A stretch of 64,000 bases of DNA, taken from Bauldia sp963759235. GTDB taxonomy: Bacteria; Pseudomonadota; Alphaproteobacteria; Rhizobiales; Kaistiaceae. The position numbers were made by a program, and so were the translations under genes. Where the stretch lies: assembly GCA_963759235.1 (NCBI GenBank), contig CAVWYO010000009.1, positions 62,001 to 126,000 on the forward strand. The letters are read 5' to 3'. Below, piece after piece: positions 15,093 through 24,401 of this stretch. Below the pieces are notes generated by a model that searched no databases, was not told the DNA's origin, and was given only the letters and a program-made list of their open reading frames with translations. Every line of letters begins with the position of its first letter. Within the stretch, counting starts at the first letter, position 1.

Positions 15093-16100
15093 ATGAAAAG
15101 CTCAGCACTTCACCGGCGCGGCTTCGTCGGTTTGATGGCCGCCGGCGGACTCGCCGTGGCGGTATTCGGTTCGCAGGCCGCATTGGCGCAGGACAAGATG
15201 AAGGTGGCGGCGATCTTTTCGACGCCGATCGAAGAGCCGTGGGTCAACCAGGTGCACGAGGCGCTGCTCAAGGCGCAGGACAAGCTCGGCGTCGAATACA
15301 AGTGGGCGGAGAGCGTTCCCTCGGCCGACTATTCTCGCGTGCTTCGGCAGTTCGCCCGCGACGGCTACACCATGATCTCCGGCGACGCCTTCGCCGCCGA
15401 GGACGTCACCCGCCGCGTCGCCAAGGAGTTTCCCGACGTCGCCTTCGTGATGGGGTCGGGCCAGGGTCCGGCCGAGCCGAACTACGCCGTCTTCGACAAC
15501 TGGATCCATGAGCCGGCTTATCTGTCGGGGATGATCGCCGGCAAGATGACCAAGACCAACACGGTCGGCTCGGTCGCCGCAATGGACATTCCCGAGGTCG
15601 ACCGGCTGGTCAACGCCTTCTGCGCCGGGGCCAAGGAAGTCAACCCGGACGTCAAGTGCAAGGTCGCCTTCATCGGCTCGTTCTTCGATCCGCCGAAGGC
15701 GAAGGAAGCGGCACTCGCCCAGATCGCCGCGGGGGTCGATGCGATCTACGCCGAGCGCTTCGGCGTCATCGAGGCCGCCCAGGAGAAGGGCATCGTCGCC
15801 TTCTCCAACATGTCGGATCAGTCCTCGCTCGCCCCCGCCACGGTGATCACCGGCCCGGTATGGGACATGTGGCCGACCATCCAGGCGGCGGTGAAGGAGG
15901 TGCAGGCCGGCGTTTTCACCGCGCAGGATTTCGGCAGCTTCTCGACGATGACCAAGGGCGGCGCGTCGCTGGCGCCCTTCCACGATTGGGAGACCAAGCT
16001 GCCGCCCGACGTGATGAAGATGGTCATGGACCGGCAGCAGGCGATCCTCGACGGCGATTTCCGCGTCCCGGTCAACGAGTCGACGCCGGTTTCGGAGTAG
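15093..16100 (+). CDS. BMP-family ABC transporter substrate-binding protein (nucleoside/purine type)
   Basis: 335 residues. The ATG at 15093 follows AGGAGAGG. The N terminus (MKSSALHRRGFVGLMAAGG ...) is a signal sequence with a twin-arginine-like RRGFV and a likely cleavage after ALA near residue 32. The mature part is a BMP/PnrA-like lipoprotein fold: KVAAIFSTPIEEPWVNQVH, DVAFVMGSGQ, SGMIAGKMTKTNTVGSVAA, KVAFIGSFFDPPKAKEAAL and VIEAAQEKGIVAFSN. No lipobox cysteine is seen, so it is probably a free periplasmic protein. BMP systems import nucleosides or purine-like compounds. The ATPase and two permeases follow. Confidence 0.9.
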   Translation: MKSSALHRRGFVGLMAAGGLAVAVFGSQAALAQDKMKVAAIFSTPIEEPWVNQVHEALLKAQDKLGVEYKWAESVPSADYSRVLRQFARDGYTMISGDAFAAEDVTRRVAKEFPDVAFVMGSGQGPAEPNYAVFDNWIHEPAYLSGMIAGKMTKTNTVGSVAAMDIPEVDRLVNAFCAGAKEVNPDVKCKVAFIGSFFDPPKAKEAALAQIAAGVDAIYAERFGVIEAAQEKGIVAFSNMSDQSSLAPATVITGPVWDMWPTIQAAVKEVQAGVFTAQDFGSFSTMTKGGASLAPFHDWETKLPPDVMKMVMDRQQAILDGDFRVPVNESTPVSE

Positions 16101-16114
16101 ACCCAAGAAACCGA

Positions 16115-16143
16115 CGAGGGAGTGGCGACGCCGCTTCCTCGTT
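16115..16143 (+). repeat. Strong intercistronic hairpin after the BMP binding-protein gene
   Basis: A 13-bp stem with two G-U pairs (ACGAGGGAGTGGC pairs with GCCGCTTCCTCGT) and a 3-nt loop lies 14 nt after the stop. No T-run follows. It is better explained as an mRNA-stabilising or processing element that protects the upstream message than as a terminator. Confidence 0.6.
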
Positions 16144-16170
16144 GACCTTGACCACGGGGGAGTCGAGGGT

Positions 16171-17679
16171 TTGAGCCCGCCGCTTGTCGCCATGCGCGGC
16201 ATCTCGAAGAGCTTCGGCCCCGTCAAGGCCTGCGCCGGGGTCGACCTCACGCTCGAGGCGGGTCATATCCTCGGCCTCCTCGGCGAGAACGGCGCCGGCA
16301 AGACCAGCCTGATGAACGTGCTGTTCGGCACCTACGCGCCGGACGAGGGCACCATCGAGGTCGAGGGGAAGCCGGCGACGATCCGCAATTCGGCCGATGC
16401 GCTGGCGCTCGGTATCGGCATGGTCCATCAGCATTTCCAGCTGGTGCCGCGCCATACGGTGCTGGAGAACCTCTTGGTCGGACGGGCCGGACCGGACGGG
16501 CAGCTATCCCGCCGCACCGTGGTCGAGCGCCTCGCCGCGATCGGCCGCGATTTCCACATCGCCCTCGACCCGAACCGCCTGGTCGGCGAACTGTCGATCG
16601 GCGAGCAGCAGCGGGTGGAGATCGCCAAATCGCTGGTTCGCGGCGCCCGCATCCTCGTCCTCGACGAGCCGACGGCGACGCTGACGCCGCGGGAGACCGA
16701 AGGGCTGTTCGCGGCGCTGCGTGCCATGACCGCCAAGGGGATGGGCGTCATCTTCATCTCCCACAAGCTCGGCGAGGTCATCGAGATCACCAGCCGGATC
16801 ACGGTGATGCGTCACGGGGCGGTCGTCGCCGAGCGGGAGAACAGCGGCGGGCTTTCCAAGGCCGAGTTGGCGCGCCTGATGTGCGGACGCGAATTGCGGC
16901 CGCCGGAGAAGCCGCCGATGACGCCCGGCACGCCGCTGCTCGTGCTCGATCATGTCTCGACCGCCGGCGGCGGCAGCGCCCTCAAGGACGTGTCGCTGAC
17001 GCTCCGCGAAGGCGAGATCGTCGGCATCGCCGGCGTCTCCGGCAACGGCCAGCGGGAGCTCGCCGACGTCATCGCCGGCGTGCTCGCCCCGTCGCGCGGC
17101 ACGATCGCCGTCAACGGCGCCGTCGTCGCCGCGCCCGGCCCGCGCGCGATGCAGGCGCGGAAGGTCGGCAGGGTGCCGGAAGACCGGCTGGCGATCGGCA
17201 TGATCGGCGGCCTGTCGCTGGCGGAGAGCATGGCGCTGCCGTGGATCGGCGAGGCGCCGTTCAGCCATGGCGGCATCCTCGACCGCGGCGCCATCCGCCG
17301 CTTCGCCACCGACCAGATCGAAGCCTTCGACATCCGCACCTCCGGTCCGGAGGCGCGCACGGCGACGCTTTCCGGCGGCAACCTGCAAAAGGCGCTGCTC
17401 GCCCGCGAGATCGCCCGCGACCCGAAGATCCTGCTCGCCGCGCAACCGACCCGCGGCATCGACGTCGGGGCGACCGAGTTCGTCCACGGCCAGTTCCTGG
17501 CGCTGCGGGCCAAGGGCGGCGCCGTGCTCCTCATCAGCGAGGACCTCGAGGAGATATTCCAGCTCTCCGACCGCATCGCGGTGATGTATGGCGGCCGCAT
17601 CGTTGCCGATATCCCGGCGGCCGAAGCCACCGTCGAGCGCGTCGGCCTCGCCATGGCCGGCGTGGCGGAGGCGGCATGA
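16171..17679 (+). CDS. BMP-family ABC transporter ATPase, two fused nucleotide-binding domains
   Basis: 502 residues. A TTG start at 16171 is preferred because GGGGGAG lies 8 nt upstream and it gives a normal N terminus; an ATG at 16192 is internal. NBD1 is complete: GENGAGKTSL, LSIGEQQRVEIAKSL, ILVLDEPTATLTP and FISHKL. NBD2 has a degenerate Walker A (GVSGNGQREL), an intact signature LSGGNLQKALLAREI and the family-typical AAQPTRGIDVGA in place of Walker B. This asymmetric pattern is normal for YufO/NupA and CUT2 ATPases. It energises the importer formed with the next two gene products. Confidence 0.9.
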   Translation: MSPPLVAMRGISKSFGPVKACAGVDLTLEAGHILGLLGENGAGKTSLMNVLFGTYAPDEGTIEVEGKPATIRNSADALALGIGMVHQHFQLVPRHTVLENLLVGRAGPDGQLSRRTVVERLAAIGRDFHIALDPNRLVGELSIGEQQRVEIAKSLVRGARILVLDEPTATLTPRETEGLFAALRAMTAKGMGVIFISHKLGEVIEITSRITVMRHGAVVAERENSGGLSKAELARLMCGRELRPPEKPPMTPGTPLLVLDHVSTAGGGSALKDVSLTLREGEIVGIAGVSGNGQRELADVIAGVLAPSRGTIAVNGAVVAAPGPRAMQARKVGRVPEDRLAIGMIGGLSLAESMALPWIGEAPFSHGGILDRGAIRRFATDQIEAFDIRTSGPEARTATLSGGNLQKALLAREIARDPKILLAAQPTRGIDVGATEFVHGQFLALRAKGGAVLLISEDLEEIFQLSDRIAVMYGGRIVADIPAAEATVERVGLAMAGVAEAA

Positions 17680-17755
17680 TGATGCCGCGGGTTCCGCACC
17701 TCGGTTCACGGCCGGCCGACCGGTCGACCGCGCAACTCCGGCTGGACCACCGTTC

Positions 17756-18811
17756 ATGAGAGTCCGGCTCGAACGCCGCGAGCAGACGCCGGTCTCGATC
17801 CAGATTCTCCTGCCGCTGGCCGCGGTGGTGATCGCGCTCCTGCTTTGCAGCACCCTCGTCTGGCTCGCCGGGGCGAACGTGCTCGAGGCCTATTCGATCC
17901 TGTTTCTCTCCAATTTCGCCAGCGTCTACGATGTCGAGGACATGCTGGTGAAGGCGTCGCCGCTCCTCTTCACCGGGCTGGCGGTGGTGGTCGCCTTCCG
18001 GGCGAAATTCTGGAACATCGGCGCCGAGGGCCAGCTGATGGCCGGCGCCGTCGCCGCCGGCTTCATCGGCGAGCGCATGTCGCTGCCGGCGTTCTCGCTG
18101 GTGCCCTTGATGATCCTCGGGGCGGCGCTGTTCGGCGCGCTATGGGCGCTCCTACCGGCGCTCCTCAAGGTCAGGCTCAAGGTCGACGACGTGGTCTCGA
18201 CGCTGCTTCTCAACTTCATCATGCTCTACGGCGTCACCGCTCTCCTCGAGGGGCCGTGGCGCGATCCGACCAGCGGCTATCCCAATTCGCCGTCGGTCCG
18301 GCCCGAGGCCGAGTTCCCGATCCTCGCCGGCGACGAGATGCATCTCGGCATCTTCCTGGCGCTGATCGCCGCGATCGTTGTGTGGTGGATATTGTCGCGG
18401 ACGACGCTCGGCTTCCGCATCCGCGCCGTCGGGCTCAATCCGGCCGCCGCCGACTATGCCGGCGTGCCGGTCGGGCGCGTCATCATCATCGCCGCGTTGA
18501 TCTCCGGGGCGCTCGCCGGCCTCGCCGGGGCGGGGGAGGTCGGCGGCGTCCGCTACCAGGTGACGGAGGATCTGAGCTCGGGCTACGGCTATGCCGGCAT
18601 CGTCATCGCGACGCTTGCCGAGTTGAACCCGCTCGGCGCGATCCCCGCGGCGCTGTTCTTCGCCGCCATCTTCAACGGCGCCGGCACCATGTCGCGCTCG
18701 CTCGGCGTGCCGATCTATCTCGCCGACGTGATTCAGGGCGTCGCGCTGATGACCATGGTCGCCATGCGCCTGTTCGCCGCCTACCGGCTGAGGGTGGTCC
18801 GCTATGCCTGA
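17756..18811 (+). CDS. BMP-type ABC transporter permease 1 (YufP-like)
   Basis: 351 residues starting MRVRLERREQTPVS. Three ATGs at 17676-17684 are out of frame, so 17756 is the best start although its ribosome binding site is weak. The BPD_transp_2 landmarks are GLAVVVAFRAKFWNIGAEGQ, LKVRLKVDDVVSTLLLNFIML and RAVGLNPAAADYAGVPVGR, with about nine hydrophobic segments. The pattern KFWNIGAEGQ is diagnostic of the first permease in nucleoside/simple-sugar BMP systems. Its stop overlaps the second permease start by 8 nt. Confidence 0.9.
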   Translation: MRVRLERREQTPVSIQILLPLAAVVIALLLCSTLVWLAGANVLEAYSILFLSNFASVYDVEDMLVKASPLLFTGLAVVVAFRAKFWNIGAEGQLMAGAVAAGFIGERMSLPAFSLVPLMILGAALFGALWALLPALLKVRLKVDDVVSTLLLNFIMLYGVTALLEGPWRDPTSGYPNSPSVRPEAEFPILAGDEMHLGIFLALIAAIVVWWILSRTTLGFRIRAVGLNPAAADYAGVPVGRVIIIAALISGALAGLAGAGEVGGVRYQVTEDLSSGYGYAGIVIATLAELNPLGAIPAALFFAAIFNGAGTMSRSLGVPIYLADVIQGVALMTMVAMRLFAAYRLRVVRYA

Positions 18812-19748
18812 CGCGCTCATCGCCATCTTCGAGGTCGGCTTCTTCGCGGCGACGGTGCGCATCTCGACGCCGCTGATCCTCGCCACCCTCGGCGAGCTGA
18901 TCAATGAGCGCTCGGGCGTCCTCAATCTCGGCATCGAGGGGATCATGCTCCTAGGCGCCATGGTCGGCTTCACCGTCGCCTATTACAGCGGCAGCCTATG
19001 GCTGGGGGTGGCGGCGGCGATCCTCGTCGGCGCGGTCGCCGGGCTGATCATGTCGTTTCTCGCCGTCGTCCTCGGCGTCAGCCAGCATGTGTCGGGCATC
19101 GGCATGACGCTGCTCGCCACTGGGCTTGCCTTCTATTTCTACCGGCTCATCTTCGGCCAACCGGGGGTGCCGCCGAACATCGTGCCGTTCGAGACGCTGC
19201 CGATTCCGCTCCTCGCCGACATCCCCTTCCTCGGCCCGGTCTTCTTCAACCAAAACGTCATCACCTACATCGCCTTCGTGGTGGTGCCGGCGACCGCCTT
19301 CGTCCTTTACCGGACGTCCTGGGGGCTCAATCTCCGCACGGTCGGCGAGAACCCGCGCGCCGCCGACGCGGCCGGCATCAGCGTGTGGGGCGTGCGCACC
19401 CAGGCGCTGGTCATCGGCGGCGGGCTGATGGGCCTCGCCGGCGCCTATCTCACCATCGCCCAGTTCAACGCCTTCACCTTCGGCGTCATCTCCGGCCGCG
19501 GCTGGGTGGCGATCGCGCTGGTTGTCTTCGGCCAATGGAATCCGTGGCGCTGCGCTGCCGGGGCGTTCCTGTTCGCCGCGCTCGAGGCCCTGCAGCTCCG
19601 CCTGCAGGCGACCAACATTCTGCAGGTTCCCTATCCGGTGCTGCTCATGATGCCGTTCGTCCTCACCATCGTCGCCATGGCGCTGGTTTCGCGGAACGCG
19701 CGGGCCCCGGCGAGCCTGCTCGTTCCGTTCCGCAAGGAGGAGCGCTGA
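18804..19748 (+). CDS. BMP-type ABC transporter permease 2 (YufQ-like)
   Basis: 314 residues, ATG at 18804 inside the end of the first permease. It contains the second-permease signature ELINERSGVLNLGIEGIMLLGA, LGVSQHVSGIGMTLLATGL and LRTVGENPRAADAAGISVWG, with eight or so hydrophobic helices. It should form the heterodimeric channel with the first permease. The run of overlapping genes from 16171 to 19748 shows a single transcriptional unit of binding protein, ATPase and two permeases. No dedicated catabolic enzyme is attached, unlike the sugar operon upstream. Confidence 0.9.
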   Translation: MPDALIAIFEVGFFAATVRISTPLILATLGELINERSGVLNLGIEGIMLLGAMVGFTVAYYSGSLWLGVAAAILVGAVAGLIMSFLAVVLGVSQHVSGIGMTLLATGLAFYFYRLIFGQPGVPPNIVPFETLPIPLLADIPFLGPVFFNQNVITYIAFVVVPATAFVLYRTSWGLNLRTVGENPRAADAAGISVWGVRTQALVIGGGLMGLAGAYLTIAQFNAFTFGVISGRGWVAIALVVFGQWNPWRCAAGAFLFAALEALQLRLQATNILQVPYPVLLMMPFVLTIVAMALVSRNARAPASLLVPFRKEER

Positions 19749-20077
19749 TACCGGCGTGATCGCGCACGGCGCTCGGCCCGCCGGCGAGCGACTACCTGGC
19801 CGAATGCTTAATCGCCGGAATAGGGACAGTTCTTAGGACCGCACCCCCGACCGCGCTCTTTGTTCACCGGCCCCCGCGCATTCCCGATCATCGCACCTCC
19901 CGGAATCCCGATGGAGTCTCGGCGACGCGGACAATTTACTTCAAATGGAGCCCAAAACCCTTGCCGTGCGGGGGCGCCGATCAATCTTTCGCCGGCTATG
20001 GTCTAGACGCTTAGCTTCACTGTTCTTTAAGCCGAAGAATAGTCTCTAGGCAGTACGTGACAACAAGGCCGCGACGA
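19749..20077. other. Intergenic region before the GGDEF-EAL gene, no gene seen
   Basis: No convincing coding potential, RNA gene or strong terminator was found in these 329 bases. The last 150 bases become less GC-rich, which fits a promoter region for the downstream gene, but no clear -35/-10 pair was recognised. Confidence 0.5.
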
Positions 20078-22582
20078 ATGCCATTCTTCGATACGACAAC
20101 CAAACGATTCTTCCTGAGAATCGGCCTGCCGGCGATCCTGATCCTGCTTGCGACCTTCGCGATCGTCGTCATTTCCCTCGAGAAGATGGCCGGCGAGGTC
20201 AATCGCATCGAGGACACGCTGAACGGGCGGTCGACGACAGCTGCACTTCAATCCCTTCTGCGGCGTCTCGGCGAGTCGCATGACGACTATGCCGAGTGGG
20301 ACGATGCCGTTCGCAATCTCTACGGCGCGGTAAATACGGATTGGGCGATGGAGAACATCGCCTCCTCGACGATCTTCGATACATTCTATCTCGTCGACGA
20401 AAACGGCAATGCGTTGCTCGCCTATCGCAACGGCGAGCCGGTGTCCACCACACCGGTCGAAGCGTTCGGCCCGTCACTCGCCACAATGATCGCCGAACTG
20501 CCGACGGACGGCACGACATACGACGTGAAGACCGGCATCGTGAAGGGTGCTTGGGGGCTTGCCACCATCGCCGTCGGTCCAGTCGTGCCGGTGTCGGACA
20601 GCTTTCCAAATCCGCCGCAGCGGTCTCGCTATATGGTGATCGGCAACGCATTCGACGACGCAGCAGTCCATCGGATGAGCGAGGATTTCCTTATCGACGG
20701 GCTTCGCCTCGTCGACCCCGCCGCTTCGGAGCCGCTTGCGATCGATCTCACCGACCCGAATGGCACGATCGTGGGCGCCCTCACCAGGTCCCCCGGTCGG
20801 CTGGGCAGCCAGGCCCATGCGCAAGTAAGTCCCGCAGTCCTGACGGTGCTTGCGCTCGTCGGGATGACGATGGCGTTTCTCATCGCATTCGGCTTGCGCG
20901 GCTGGAGGGAAGTCCAGAAGCGTCAGGTCCGCCTGGACGCCGCGCTGAACAATATGGCCCACGGACTCTGCATGTTCGATGCCGATCAACGGCTGGTCAC
21001 GTTCAATCGGCGTTTTGCGGAGATATTTCATATTCCGCCCGACAAGGTCGCCTCGGGCATGCTGCTGCCGCAGCTCATGGAGCTGGCGCGGAACATCGAC
21101 AAAGATCCGGAGGCCACGCTTGCCGCCCAGCGCGCCCTGCTCGACGGTCCGTCGGGCGGCAACATGGTCGCGAATCTGACCGACGGCCGCATCATCTCGA
21201 TCGCGCATCGGCCGATGAAGGACGGTGGCTTTGTGGCCACGTTCGAGGACTCGACGGAACGGATTCTCGCCGAGCAGAGGATCAGGTACCTGGCGCACTA
21301 CGATGCCCTCACCGACCTGCCGAACCGGGTGACGTTCTACGAGCGGATGGGGGCGATTCTGACCCGCTTGAGGCGTTTCGAATCGATGGCGGTTCTCAGC
21401 CTCGATCTCGATCACTTCAAGAACGTCAACGATACGCTCGGACACCCCGTCGGGGATCTCTTGCTGAAGGCCGCGGCCGAACGGATGTGCACCTGCGTCC
21501 GCCGTGAAGACATCGTGGCCCGACTGGGCGGGGACGAGTTTGCCATCGTGCGGGTTTCGTCTGCGGCGCCGGAAGATATTACGGCGCTGGCGACGCGTCT
21601 CATCGAGGTTGTCGGAGCACCGTACGATCTCGATGATCGGCAAGTGGTCGTTGGCGTCAGTGTCGGTATCGCCATCGCACCTGCCGACGGCGTCACGCCG
21701 GACATTGTCATGAAGAACACGGATCTGGCCCTTTACCGCGCGAAAGCCAACGGCGGCGGCGGCTACTGCTTCTTCGAAGTCGCCATGGACGCTCGCATGC
21801 AGGCGCGCCGCGCGCTTGAGCTCGATCTTCGCAAGGCGGTCGCGAAGGGTGAGTTCGAGGTCTATTATCAGCCCGTCGTCGACGTCAAAACGGGGCAGGT
21901 GTCGAGCTGCGAGGCGCTTATCCGCTGGCAGCATCCCGAGCGAGGCATGATTCCGCCGGCCGAGTTCATTCCGATTGCGGAAGAGACGGGCCTCATCGTC
22001 CCGATCGGAGAATGGGTGCTGCGGCAAGCCTGTGCCGCGGCGGTGCGCTGGCCAGAGCAGGTAAGTATCGCGGTGAATCTTTCCCCGGCGCAGTTCAAGA
22101 GCCGCAACCTGCTGCCGACGGTCATCAGCGCGCTTGCGACATCCGGACTGCCGGCTGGCCGGTTGGAGCTGGAGATCACCGAGACGGTGCTGCTGCAGGA
22201 CAATGAGGGCGCTTTCGAAATTCTGTACAAGCTCCGCGATCTTGGAATCAGCATCGGGATGGACGATTTCGGCACGGGCTATTCGTCACTCGGTTATCTG
22301 CGCAGCTTCCCGTTCGACCGGATCAAGATCGACCAGACTTTTATCCGCGATCTGCCAACCGAAGAATACAGCGTCGCCATCGTCCGCGCGGTGGTCGGAT
22401 TGGGCAGCAGCTTGGGAATGACGACAATCGCCGAGGGGGTGGAGACGAAAGAGCAGCTCGCGAGCCTGGCGGCGGAGGGCTGCAATGAATTCCAGGGCTT
22501 CCTCTTCAGCGCGGCTCAACCGGCCGCGGAGGTCGAGCGGATTCTTGCCGAACGGAATCCGCCGACGGCGGCCGTCGCCTGA
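20078..22582 (+). CDS. CHASE4-PAS-GGDEF-EAL membrane protein (bifunctional c-di-GMP enzyme)
   Basis: 834 residues from the ATG at 20078, with AAGG 9 nt upstream; a GTG at 20057 is possible. A first helix (about 13-33) and a second (about 260-280) bracket a periplasmic CHASE4 sensor marked by ESHDDYAEWDDAVRNLY. A PAS domain follows (ALNNMAHGLCMFDADQRLV). The GGDEF domain keeps DLPNR, LDLDHFKNVND and an intact RLGGDEFAIV. The EAL domain keeps SCEALIRW, NLSPAQF, ITETVLL, DDFGTGYSS, KIDQTF and AEGVET. Both catalytic sites look competent, so it may make and degrade cyclic di-GMP according to a periplasmic signal. Confidence 0.93.
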   Translation: MPFFDTTTKRFFLRIGLPAILILLATFAIVVISLEKMAGEVNRIEDTLNGRSTTAALQSLLRRLGESHDDYAEWDDAVRNLYGAVNTDWAMENIASSTIFDTFYLVDENGNALLAYRNGEPVSTTPVEAFGPSLATMIAELPTDGTTYDVKTGIVKGAWGLATIAVGPVVPVSDSFPNPPQRSRYMVIGNAFDDAAVHRMSEDFLIDGLRLVDPAASEPLAIDLTDPNGTIVGALTRSPGRLGSQAHAQVSPAVLTVLALVGMTMAFLIAFGLRGWREVQKRQVRLDAALNNMAHGLCMFDADQRLVTFNRRFAEIFHIPPDKVASGMLLPQLMELARNIDKDPEATLAAQRALLDGPSGGNMVANLTDGRIISIAHRPMKDGGFVATFEDSTERILAEQRIRYLAHYDALTDLPNRVTFYERMGAILTRLRRFESMAVLSLDLDHFKNVNDTLGHPVGDLLLKAAAERMCTCVRREDIVARLGGDEFAIVRVSSAAPEDITALATRLIEVVGAPYDLDDRQVVVGVSVGIAIAPADGVTPDIVMKNTDLALYRAKANGGGGYCFFEVAMDARMQARRALELDLRKAVAKGEFEVYYQPVVDVKTGQVSSCEALIRWQHPERGMIPPAEFIPIAEETGLIVPIGEWVLRQACAAAVRWPEQVSIAVNLSPAQFKSRNLLPTVISALATSGLPAGRLELEITETVLLQDNEGAFEILYKLRDLGISIGMDDFGTGYSSLGYLRSFPFDRIKIDQTFIRDLPTEEYSVAIVRAVVGLGSSLGMTTIAEGVETKEQLASLAAEGCNEFQGFLFSAAQPAAEVERILAERNPPTAAVA

Positions 22583-23125
22583 CATTGTGGCGAGCACCGG
22601 GCCGAGGGCGCTTTGCGGCTGGCGGAGGGAGAGAAACTGGGGCCCAACATTCTCTGGCGAAATGGCGGGTTTCCTGCATTCTCCCTTCAGCGTCGCGCCC
22701 ACGCAATTGAGCATAGATCCGCGCGGTCGTGTTCCTTCGTGTTGCTGCCTCGCGGATCATGCGATCCGCGTCAGCCTGAAGGACGCCCCGCACAGCAGTC
22801 ACCGTCGCGGCGGGTTGCGCCAAACAACCCGATTGCCCCATCTCCGCGCATGTCACCGTATTCGAGCGTGGTCGAGTGCTCCCTTCGAAAGCGGACTTCC
22901 GCATGATGGCATGCCACGCAGGCATGACCTCGGATGCGTCCAAGCCGGGTTCTCGACCTTGGCGGACCGAATGAAGTCACGGGCGCGTCCCCATGATGGC
23001 TATGGGCCGTCCCTGCGATTGCGACGCTGGGCGCCGACGCCCGGCGCGGTCGCAGGCCCATCGATATTCTCGGCGAGACGACTTACATCCCTAGACGAAT
23101 TCCCTGTTCCCGGGGAGCTTGATTC
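22583..23125. other. Intergenic region with one perfect hairpin, no gene seen
   Basis: This 543-base gap lies between convergent genes (GGDEF-EAL on plus, the methyltransferase on minus). It holds an 8-bp perfect inverted repeat CGCGGATC-ATGC-GATCCGCG at 22751-22770, which may help terminate either side, although there is no T-run. Open frames here lack family resemblance and ribosome binding sites. Confidence 0.5.
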
Positions 23126-24319
23126 CTAGCGATACAAGTACGACCGGGTTCGCGGCACCGTATCCAGGCGCTTGGCAAGCTGGAACTGGAAGACAACCAG
23201 GTCGTCGAACCGGAATGCCGCTTCGAAACCGGCGAGATAGAACTCCCACATCCGGCAAAATCGCTCGTCGTAGAGCGCGACCGCTGCGTCGCGGTTGAAT
23301 AGGAACCGTTCTCGCCAGGCACGCAGCGTGTCGGCGTAATGCAGGCGAAGAACCTCGAGATCCGACAGCACGAACCCTGACTTCTCGATGACAGGGGCCA
23401 CTTCCGACAGAGCCGGACAGGCGCCGCCGGGGAAGATGTACTTCTCGACCCACGAATTGGTGTGAACCGGCCCGTGAATCCGGCCGACCGTGTGGAGAAC
23501 AAGAACACCATCCGGGTTGAGGAGATCGAAGCACCGCTCGAAGAACCGCGGATAGGAATCGAGACCGACATGTTCGAACATGCCGACCGAGACGATGCGG
23601 TCGAAACGATCGCTGACGTCCCGATAGTCCTGCAGCAGGAAGCGAGCGCGGCTTTCCAGGCCCCGCTCGGCAGCGCGCTCCTGCGCCACTGCCAATTGCT
23701 CGGTCGACAGGGTCACACCGGTTACAGTCGCGTCGAAGGCCTCAGCAAGAAAAAGGCCCAGTCCGCCATAGCCGGATCCGATGTCGAGCACGCTCATCCC
23801 GGGCTCCAGGAGGAGCTTTGCCGCGAGATGGCGCTTCTTGTGCGTCTGGGCCTCGTCGAGTCCGACGTCCGGCGTCTCGAAGTAGGCGCAGGAGTATTGC
23901 AGGTCGTCGTCCAGGAAGAGTGAATAGAGGCGACGGTCCATATCGTAGTGGTGCCTGGCGTTGTCTCGAGCGCGCTTCCGTGTGTTGATCATGCTGAGGC
24001 GTCGGCTCAGATAGCGGAAACGGGGCAGAAATGCCGACAACCAGCTCGGCCGCGGGTCATTGTCGTTCGCAAGGACAAGGGCCAGGAAGTCGTAGATCGA
24101 TCCGGCCTCGACGACGAAAGTGCCGTCAATGAATGCTTCGCCCAGCTTCATTTGCGGGTGGAGGACGATGGCGCGCTCGACGGCGGGGGTGGCAAAACGG
24201 ATGCGGACAACGTCCGGGCTGCCGTCGCCGAAGCGATGAAGATCTCCCGCCGGATCGACGACCTCAAGCGAACCCGTCCGGATCGAATCCTCAAAGAAGC
24301 GGCGAAGAAGCGTGTTCAA
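23126..24319 (-). CDS. cfa: Cyclopropane-fatty-acyl-phospholipid synthase family methyltransferase
   Basis: 397 residues. A TTG start is used because an in-frame stop lies two codons upstream and the resulting N terminus (MNTLLRRFFEDSIRTGSLEV) fits the family. The CFA layout is complete: an N-terminal lipid-binding part, then YDMDRRLYSLFLDDDLQYSCAYF (read YDMDRRLY then YSCAYF), the SAM site VLDIGSGYGGLGL, FEHVG and a C-terminal WEFYLAGFEAAFR. The enzyme adds a methylene group from S-adenosylmethionine across double bonds of membrane phospholipids. It lies 82 nt after ndvB on the same strand and may be cotranscribed, linking envelope lipid modification to periplasmic glucan synthesis. Confidence 0.88.
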   Translation of the reverse strand: MNTLLRRFFEDSIRTGSLEVVDPAGDLHRFGDGSPDVVRIRFATPAVERAIVLHPQMKLGEAFIDGTFVVEAGSIYDFLALVLANDNDPRPSWLSAFLPRFRYLSRRLSMINTRKRARDNARHHYDMDRRLYSLFLDDDLQYSCAYFETPDVGLDEAQTHKKRHLAAKLLLEPGMSVLDIGSGYGGLGLFLAEAFDATVTGVTLSTEQLAVAQERAAERGLESRARFLLQDYRDVSDRFDRIVSVGMFEHVGLDSYPRFFERCFDLLNPDGVLVLHTVGRIHGPVHTNSWVEKYIFPGGACPALSEVAPVIEKSGFVLSDLEVLRLHYADTLRAWRERFLFNRDAAVALYDERFCRMWEFYLAGFEAAFRFDDLVVFQFQLAKRLDTVPRTRSYLYR

Positions 24320-24401
24320 GGATCAGACCGGCCGGGTGCGTCGATAGAACATTCCTGGGACGAGTCCCTTAAAATCCCGCAGCGGGCGATGCCGTCTGCC
24401 T

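Noticed and set aside
22485..23129. Open frames in the gap between the GGDEF-EAL and methyltransferase genes
   Set aside because: They overlap real genes at both ends or lack starts; the products show no conserved pattern.
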